DNA of 41,289 nucleotides from Cyanobacteriota bacterium (lineage in GTDB: Bacteria; Cyanobacteriota; Cyanobacteriia; Pseudanabaenales; Pseudanabaenaceae), in the NCBI GenBank assembly GCA_025356295.1, contig JANXUJ010000035.1, forward strand, positions 1 through 41,289, read 5' to 3'. Below the pieces are notes generated by a model. That model saw only the letters and a program-made list of their open reading frames with translations. It was not told the DNA's origin and did no database searches. Below, in pieces: positions 36,783-41,289 of this stretch. The translations under genes and the position numbers were made by a program. Positions within the stretch are counted from its first letter, which is position 1. Every line of letters starts with the position of its first letter.

Positions 36783-37184
36783 CTACCAAATTGTCTGAAT
36801 ATTTGATAAGTTTCTGATTTTATGGTCTTTTGTAACTAGAGGCAGATCAAGATATAGAGAGCTTGCAGCGATAATGCGATCGCCCATTTCTGGAACAATC
36901 TCACGCGGGATTTGGGTAAAAGCTTTAGCTACTGGGGTATCTAAGGGGACAACGAATAAATTTACAAGTGGATCGTCTATTAGTTGTAAAAGTTGCTCTA
37001 GTGAACTTGAGGGAATCCGATTTTTCTCAACTAAATAATTTATTTCTACAAGAGAAATTGCAGATATAAAAATTGATTCGCCATTGTTCAAGGCATTATC
37101 AAGGGAAGTTACTGCATTTGTTGATAATTTTTCTGGACTTCGCAGATACCAAATAATTGTGTGGGTGTCAGCTACAACGCTCAT
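36783..37184 (-). CDS. PIN-domain toxin, VapC family
   Basis: 133 residues, one PIN domain. The acidic catalytic residues are present: Asp6 in VVADTHTIIWYL, Glu in SLVEINYL (~48) and Asp in EMGDRIIAAS (~97). PIN toxins are Mg-dependent ribonucleases, often cutting tRNA or rRNA. Its ATG overlaps the stop of the antitoxin gene by 4 bases (ATGA), the usual VapBC arrangement. The RNA target is unknown. Confidence 0.9.
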   Translation of the reverse strand: MSVVADTHTIIWYLRSPEKLSTNAVTSLDNALNNGESIFISAISLVEINYLVEKNRIPSSSLEQLLQLIDDPLVNLFVVPLDTPVAKAFTQIPREIVPEMGDRIIAASSLYLDLPLVTKDHKIRNLSNIQTIW

Positions 37185-37420
37185 AGTTCAATATCCTTGG
37201 GAAAGTTTGCCCACATTTCTTTTCTGGTTGTAGAAAGTTCTTCTTCTGTGAGGTTAATATCCGCATTTTTCCATAAGCTTTTGATGCTTTTGCTTGGGGC
37301 TTTAGGTGTTATTTTGGCTTGTAAAAATTCGGCAAATTCTAATAATGCTTGCTGTTTTTCGGTTGGTAAGGTTTTGATGACTGCGATTAATGTTTCTTCA
37401 ACTTTAGGTAGTGTTTGCAT
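37181..37420 (-). CDS. VapB-type antitoxin (DUF2281-like)
   Basis: 79 residues. The N-terminal helix text TLIAVIKTLPTEKQQALLEFAEFLQAK resembles the DUF2281 antitoxin family. The charged C-terminal tail (LWKNADINLTEEELSTTRKEMWANF) would wrap the toxin. It is upstream of the PIN toxin with a 4-base overlap. The operon probably autoregulates, as TA pairs do. Confidence 0.8.
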   Translation of the reverse strand: MQTLPKVEETLIAVIKTLPTEKQQALLEFAEFLQAKITPKAPSKSIKSLWKNADINLTEEELSTTRKEMWANFPKDIEL

Positions 37421-37530
37421 AATTTTATTTTTTTGTTGTTTGACAAATAAATCATTGCAAGTAGTGACATAGATTTAGATTTGCGATCACCGTATCGTTT
37501 AAGAATTTAAGAGATTGAAGACATCGTTAC

Positions 37531-38634
37531 TTACAAATTAGGATATACTCTGTCATTAATTTCTTGCAGAATACGTTGTCCTCTTTGGTAAAGAAATCTT
37601 GTATAGTTATCGTCGTATACTCCAAAGCTAATCAAGTCATCAATTAAGTGTGTTTGCATTGCAACATTAATCTTACTGTTAGACATTGCAAACTTTTTCA
37701 TGTAGACGCTTGGAGATTTGGCTTTAATTTCGTTTTGGTTGATGTGCGCGTCTACGATAGTTATATTGAGGACAGAATTCGCTAATCCATCTTCAACTCC
37801 TTGCTTTTTTAAGTAACTTTTAGGGAAAAAATGATGATAATTTTTACTGGTACTTCGTTTTAACCAAGAATTATCTAAAATCACAACTTTATTAGTCGCA
37901 AATGAGCGAGGTTCAAAATAGCTTAGTATGCACAGTATTCCCTTGCAGAATGCATCTCCTGTAGCGAATTTATGCACCTTTAAAACATCAACATTAAGGT
38001 TGATTTCTTCATTTAGGTAAGTTGGTTTGGAACCTTTCAAGATTTCATCTATTCTCTTTAGGTCAACAGTTATTTTTGCCTCAACCGATGATGAAAATCT
38101 ATTGGAGAATGTAGCCCAGAAAAAGTATTGCGTTAATAATTTATCTTGACGTACAGTTATCACATGAGACTTGTTCTTAAAAAAGAAATAAGTTAATGGA
38201 ACTAGAAGTGTATTGTAGGGTAATAATCCTGAAACAACCACTCTAAGATTACTTCTTAGATAATCAACAGCATCGAATAAGGCGCTCTTGACATGCTCCC
38301 ATATATCAATAAACTCCTTTTTTTTCAATTTAAGAATATCTTGACGACGAATTTGTTGACATAAGCAAGCTGATACGCATTGAAGTACCGTAATCTCAGG
38401 AATTGTATCGTAATTAGCACTCTTCAAATCTTTACCTTTTTCGTCTTCATTTTCTACCAGATATTCATATTTTTCCGACAAGTCAAAGCCTCTATCTTGA
38501 TCATAAGTTTTAGCAACCATAATTTCAAATAGAGTCAGTTCTTCACCTCCCGTATTGATTCTTGTAAACACCTCACAAGCTATATCTATCGGGTAGTCAT
38601 TGATAACAATTGTAGAAAAATCATATCCAATCAA
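37531..38634 (-). CDS. DUF262 / HNH (GmrSD-like) protein, C-terminal part after frameshift
   Basis: About 367 residues after a TTG; there is no Shine-Dalgarno and no ATG, so this is not a believable independent start. It continues the DUF262 protein of the preceding frame: IGYDFSTIVINDYPIDIACEVFTRINTGGEELTLFEIMVAKTYD is the second half of that domain. A helical middle is followed by the nuclease-like HHFFPKSYLKKQG with downstream NQNEIKAKSPSVYM, the HNH-type tail seen in single-chain DUF262 proteins. Joined by a -1 shift at 38655, the product would be 543 residues, a normal length. The family includes type IV restriction and phage-defence enzymes (GmrSD, BrxU, SspE). The gene is AT-rich with no HIP1 octamer seen. 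Confidence 0.8.
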   Translation of the reverse strand: MIGYDFSTIVINDYPIDIACEVFTRINTGGEELTLFEIMVAKTYDQDRGFDLSEKYEYLVENEDEKGKDLKSANYDTIPEITVLQCVSACLCQQIRRQDILKLKKKEFIDIWEHVKSALFDAVDYLRSNLRVVVSGLLPYNTLLVPLTYFFFKNKSHVITVRQDKLLTQYFFWATFSNRFSSSVEAKITVDLKRIDEILKGSKPTYLNEEINLNVDVLKVHKFATGDAFCKGILCILSYFEPRSFATNKVVILDNSWLKRSTSKNYHHFFPKSYLKKQGVEDGLANSVLNITIVDAHINQNEIKAKSPSVYMKKFAMSNSKINVAMQTHLIDDLISFGVYDDNYTRFLYQRGQRILQEINDRVYPNL

Positions 38635-39161
38635 TCGGTTCTGATAAACCTCAATTTTTTTACTTCTTCTTTAGAAAATTTGTCAAGAAAGTCAATAATA
38701 CTGCCATTTAGCACTTCATATACTGATACAGAGGGATACTCAGATGATGGTTCAATACCTACTACTTCGTCATCAGTATCAATATCCAAGCTAATATCTA
38801 TACAAATATCTTTATAGTCAATCTGCTTGCCGTCTTTACTAATTACAAGCCCTTTTTTGACGGCGTAAAGAGACGTGATTCTTTGTTGTCCATCCAGTAC
38901 ATAGCTAGTCATGTCTCCTTTTGGAGTTTCAGGTAAATTTGCATTGCCAACATTTTTGACACACCTTAATTCTTCTTTTGTTCTCCAAAATATAAAAGTT
39001 CCTATTGGAAATCCTTTAATAAGACTATCTATTAATTTGGCTGTTTTCTCTTTTTCCCAAACAAAGCTCCTTTGAAATTGAGGAATCTTCACACGCCCCT
39101 CGTCTATTTCATTAAATAATGTCTGATATTTTTTACTTTGATTTTCTGGTTGTAACAGCAT
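38631..39161 (-). CDS. DUF262 (GmrS-like) N-terminal part, ending at frameshift
   Basis: 176 residues. The hallmark ParB/sulfiredoxin-like DUF262 motifs are present: IPQFQRSFVWE (27-36) and LDGQQRITSLYA (89-100). In this family the motifs form the nucleotide-binding and hydrolysing site that powers or licenses cleavage. The frame stops at 38631, seven codons past an A7 run at 38661-38655. The other frame, open only from 38670, carries on the conserved protein. If no shift occurs, the truncated product keeps the DUF262 motifs but lacks the HNH tail. Confidence 0.82.
   Translation of the reverse strand: MLLQPENQSKKYQTLFNEIDEGRVKIPQFQRSFVWEKEKTAKLIDSLIKGFPIGTFIFWRTKEELRCVKNVGNANLPETPKGDMTSYVLDGQQRITSLYAVKKGLVISKDGKQIDYKDICIDISLDIDTDDEVVGIEPSSEYPSVSVYEVLNGSIIDFLDKFSKEEVKKLRFIRTD
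38655..38661 (-). other. A7 slippery run at the DUF262 frame junction
   Basis: Minus-strand context GTA AAA AAA TTG. In zero frame the seven A's fall as A AAA AAA, exactly the X XXY YYZ phase for -1 slippage. A -1 slip rejoins ATT GAG GTT TAT and the downstream DUF262 frame. The two frames overlap only for about 12 codons (38670-38634) and the A7 lies within them. A programmed shift, transcript slippage, a 1-base deletion (8 to 7 A) or a sequencing error all fit. Confidence 0.6.
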
Positions 39162-39223
39162 TGGGGTCTAATTAACAGCAATCTTAGAATTTTAACAGTC
39201 TTTAAGATTTTCTGACAATGGAA

Positions 39224-39271
39224 TCAATATGCGATCGCTCTTTGCTTAATCTCATTCCAACTTAGCGGCAT
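39224..39271 (-). pseudogene. 15-codon stub of a large DNA methyltransferase gene
   Basis: ATG to TGA reads MPLSWNEIKQRAIAY. This is the near-invariant opening of large class I SAM-dependent DNA methyltransferases of restriction-modification systems (M-P-L-S-W-N-E-I-x-x-R-A-x-x-F). The match ends exactly where the next conserved residue, Phe, should be, and a stop follows. It is too short for statistics, but the match runs through every residue. I infer that the rest was deleted when the neighbouring DUF262 cassette arrived or decayed. Confidence 0.5.
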
Positions 39272-39445
39272 ATCTGGAAACGTTACGGCATAATTTTAGG
39301 CAATATTTATACTAGCATTTGTTTTCTAAAACTACCTATAATTAACTTGAGCAGAGGAAACAGCAGGAAGAAGGCGATCGCTTAAGATCGTCAATATATA
39401 GCAAAAAACAAGAATTTGAAAACACCCTCAAATCCTAATAAAACT

Positions 39446-39757
39446 ATGATCAAACAAATTACCCTAGAAGTCGAAGCCCCTCTCGCTGACGCATACCAAA
39501 ATGCGATCCCAGAACATCGCCAAGCATTACAAGCGATCGTCAGTCTATATTTAAAATCTATCTCTATCCCACAGCAAATAGTCCCTAAAGAAGCTAATGC
39601 AAAATCAGAGCAAAAAGACGTTAATCCCGATCAAGAAATTCCTAACAAAAAGCCAAAGCGCACAACCCCAACCCATCTAGCTGGAAAAATCGAAATTTTA
39701 GGTGATATTGTTAGCCCAATCGTAGATGAAGAGGACTGGGAATGTCTGAAATGGTAG
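39446..39757 (+). CDS. Putative antitoxin of the second PIN toxin pair
   Basis: 103 residues from the ATG at 39446 (the frame is open from a TTG at 39416). The N-terminal part (IKQITLEVEAPLADAYQNAI, HRQALQAIVSLYLKS) looks like a short helical DNA-binding or dimerisation segment. The middle is charged and proline-rich (KKPKRTTPTHLAGKIEILGD), and the end is acidic (IVDEEDWECLKW), as in toxin-wrapping tails. The call rests mainly on overlap with the PIN gene; I cannot name a family with confidence. Confidence 0.7.
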   Translation: MIKQITLEVEAPLADAYQNAIPEHRQALQAIVSLYLKSISIPQQIVPKEANAKSEQKDVNPDQEIPNKKPKRTTPTHLAGKIEILGDIVSPIVDEEDWECLKW

Positions 39758-40140
39758 TTTTGGATACCCACATCTGGCTTTGGTATGTCAATGAAAACTT
39801 CGATCAAATTCCTACGCAATGGTTAGAGAAAATTCGGCAATCAGAAATAGTTGCAGTGTCAGCAATGTCTTGCTACGAAGTTGCTCTAGCCTATAACAAA
39901 GGCAGATTATCAATATATATACCCGTTCAAGATTGGCTTACTGATTCGTTAGCTCCCGCAGGAATCGATCTATTGCCACTGACTCCAGAAATTACAGTCA
40001 GAGCCGTAAACCTATCGCCCATTCACAAAGATCCCTTTGATCGCCTAATCATCGCCACCGCATTAGAATATGGCGCAAAACTTGCAAGTGTTGACAACTT
40101 ATTTCCTAAATATCCTGAGCTAAAAAATTATCTGATGTAA
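39751..40140 (+). CDS. PIN-domain toxin, VapC family
   Basis: 129 residues from the ATG at 39751, which overlaps the antitoxin stop by 7 bases; an ATG 9 bases earlier is also possible. The PIN acidic residues are visible: VVLDTHIWLWYV (Asp), SCYEVALAY (Glu) and DPFDRLIIATA (Asp pair). It belongs to the type with DPFDRLI, common in cyanobacteria, and differs clearly from the PIN toxin at 36783. It is a predicted Mg-dependent endoribonuclease neutralised by the upstream gene product. Confidence 0.9.
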   Translation: MVVLDTHIWLWYVNENFDQIPTQWLEKIRQSEIVAVSAMSCYEVALAYNKGRLSIYIPVQDWLTDSLAPAGIDLLPLTPEITVRAVNLSPIHKDPFDRLIIATALEYGAKLASVDNLFPKYPELKNYLM

Positions 40141-40146
40141 ATTCCA

Positions 40147-40192
40147 CATCACCAAAAAAGCCACTCCGTGAGGAGAGGCTTTTTTGGTGATG
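40147..40192. terminator. Bidirectional terminator between the PIN toxin gene and psbA
   Basis: A 16-bp perfect stem (CACCAAAAAAGCC core with its complement) encloses an inner CTCC/GGAG stem. It is 6 bases past the toxin stop and 14 bases past the psbA stop. A6 and T6 tracts lie within the arms, so it can work in both directions. Confidence 0.85.
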
Positions 40193-40206
40193 ACTAGATA
40201 AATCGA

Positions 40207-41289
40207 TTAACCGTTGATAGCAGGAGCGCTCATCGCGACAGGAGCTACATCAACAGCAGCCAAATCGAGAGGGAAGTTGTGAGCGTTGCGCTCATGCATT
40301 ACTTCCATGCCCAAGTTGGCGCGGTTGATTACGTCTGCCCAGCTTGGTACTACATGTCCTTGGCTGTCAGAAATAGATTGGTTGAAGTTGAAGCCGTTCA
40401 GGTTGAATGCCATTGTGCTTACGCCCAATGATGTGAACCAAATGCCGACTACTGGCCATAGTGCCAAGAAGAAGTGCAATGAGCGGCTGTTGTTGAATGA
40501 TGCGTACTGGAAGATCAAGCGTCCGAAGTAGCCGTGGGCTGCAACGATGTTGTATGTCTCTTCTTCTTGTCCGAATTTGTAGCCTGCGTTTTGGCTTTCG
40601 TTTTCGGTGGTTTCACGAATCAAGCTGGAGGTTACGAGTGAACCGTGCATGGCACTGAACAATGAACCGCCGAATACGCCTGCTACTCCTAACATGTGGA
40701 AAGGATGCATCAGGATGTTGTGTTCTGCTTGGAATACGATCATGAAGTTGAATGTTCCTGAAATTCCGAGGGGCATTCCGTCAGAGAATGATCCTTGTCC
40801 GATTGGGTAGATCAGGAATACTGCGGTGGCGGCGGCTACTGGTGCGGAGTATGCTACTGCGATCCAGGGGCGCATGCCGAGGCGGTAGGATAGTTCCCAT
40901 TCGCGTCCCATGTAGCAGAAAATTCCGAGTAGGAAGTGGAATACTACGAGTTGGTATGGTCCACCGTTGTATAGCCATTCGTCTAGGCTGTCTGCTTCCC
41001 AAATGGGGTAAAAGTGCAAGCCGATTGCGTTCGAGGAGGGAACGACTGCGGCAGAAATCATGTTGTTGCCGAATAGCAATGAACCTGCGACTGGTTCGCG
41101 GATGCCGTCGATGTCGACGGGTGGCGCTGCTACGAAGGCGATTACGAAGCATATTGTGGCGGCGAGTAAGCATGGAATCATGATTACGCCGAACCAGCCT
41201 ACATATAGTCTGTTGTTTGTGCTGGTGATCCAGTTGCAAAACTGGTCCCAGATTGATGCGCTCTCGCGTCTTTGTACTGCTGTTGTCAT
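40207..41289 (-). CDS. psbA: Photosystem II reaction-centre protein D1
   Basis: 360 residues, complete; its start codon is the last three bases of the window, so its promoter lies outside. Residue 130 is Glu ([10 protein letters not shown]), the form found in high-light or stress-induced D1 copies rather than the Gln130 form. The end [13 protein letters not shown] supplies the manganese-cluster ligands His332, Glu333, His337, Asp342 and the Ala344 carboxylate. A 16-residue extension after Ala344 is removed by Ctp[11 protein letters not shown] holds Ser264 of the QB site. D1 binds P680, pheophytin, QB and the Mn4CaO5 cluster in the thylakoid membrane. Cyanobacteria usually carry several psbA copies; only one is here. 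Confidence 0.98.
   Translation of the reverse strand: MTTAVQRRESASIWDQFCNWITSTNNRLYVGWFGVIMIPCLLAATICFVIAFVAAPPVDIDGIREPVAGSLLFGNNMISAAVVPSSNAIGLHFYPIWEADSLDEWLYNGGPYQLVVFHFLLGIFCYMGREWELSYRLGMRPWIAVAYSAPVAAATAVFLIYPIGQGSFSDGMPLGISGTFNFMIVFQAEHNILMHPFHMLGVAGVFGGSLFSAMHGSLVTSSLIRETTENESQNAGYKFGQEEETYNIVAAHGYFGRLIFQYASFNNSRSLHFFLALWPVVGIWFTSLGVSTMAFNLNGFNFNQSISDSQGHVVPSWADVINRANLGMEVMHERNAHNFPLDLAAVDVAPVAMSAPAING

Noticed and set aside
40752..41239. Long Arg-rich open frames on both strands within psbA
   Set aside because: Both are out-of-frame or antisense shadows of psbA with low-complexity Arg/His content.
1..41289. tRNA, rRNA, CRISPR array, insertion sequence or prophage
   Set aside because: I found no T-loop-type signatures, no regularly spaced repeats and no transposase, integrase or phage structural gene.

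Overview
The window is cyanobacterial chromosome. It carries a photosystem II D1 gene (psbA), the allophycocyanin-like core subunit apcF, a diflavin flavodiiron protein of the Flv3 type, a Calvin-cycle class II aldolase, a FurA-like regulator and a cyanobacterial lysA-cdaA-uppS cluster. The octamer GCGATCGC (HIP1), over-represented in many cyanobacteria, recurs almost everywhere. MreBCD indicates a rod-shaped or filamentous cell. The gene set resembles Pseudanabaena-type or similar cyanobacteria, but I cannot name the species from the sequence.

Layout. 1-6.8 kb holds a two-partner secretion locus: a very large exoprotein (FHA-type secretion domain fused to a C-terminal CHAT protease domain) and its TpsB outer-membrane transporter, with a decayed choice-of-anchor-Q fragment between them. 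6.8-12.7 kb is a minus-strand run: type II NADH dehydrogenase, a DUF4336 protein, a small SpoT-like HD hydrolase overlapping a REC-GAF response regulator, fructose-bisphosphate aldolase and apcF. 13-19 kb holds a FIST sensor protein, an M16 peptidase, a TPR protein, an RlmI-type methyltransferase, a Fur regulator and an SRPBCC protein. 19.2-25 kb holds mreBCD, rpe, a phosphoribosyltransferase and flv3. 25-33.6 kb holds uppS, cdaA and lysA (minus strand, uppS and cdaA overlapping), a CCB-like cytochrome b6f cofactor-assembly protein, a Wzc-type tyrosine autokinase, a tandem-duplicated CobO, a secreted protein and a pentapeptide-repeat protein. valS lies at 33.7-36.5 kb.

36.5-40.1 kb is an accessory patch. 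Two PIN-domain toxin-antitoxin pairs flank a DUF262/HNH (GmrSD-like) gene. That gene is split by a -1 frameshift at an A7 run phased like a programmed-slippage heptamer. Next to it is a 15-codon stub matching the opening of large DNA methyltransferases. The DUF262 reading frames contain no HIP1 site that I can find. This looks like an acquired, partly eroded defence cassette. psbA closes the window.

Many intergenic regions carry long, perfect, mutually unrelated hairpins. Most sit behind genes or between convergent genes and act plausibly as terminators. Three lie between divergent genes, where a terminator is not expected.
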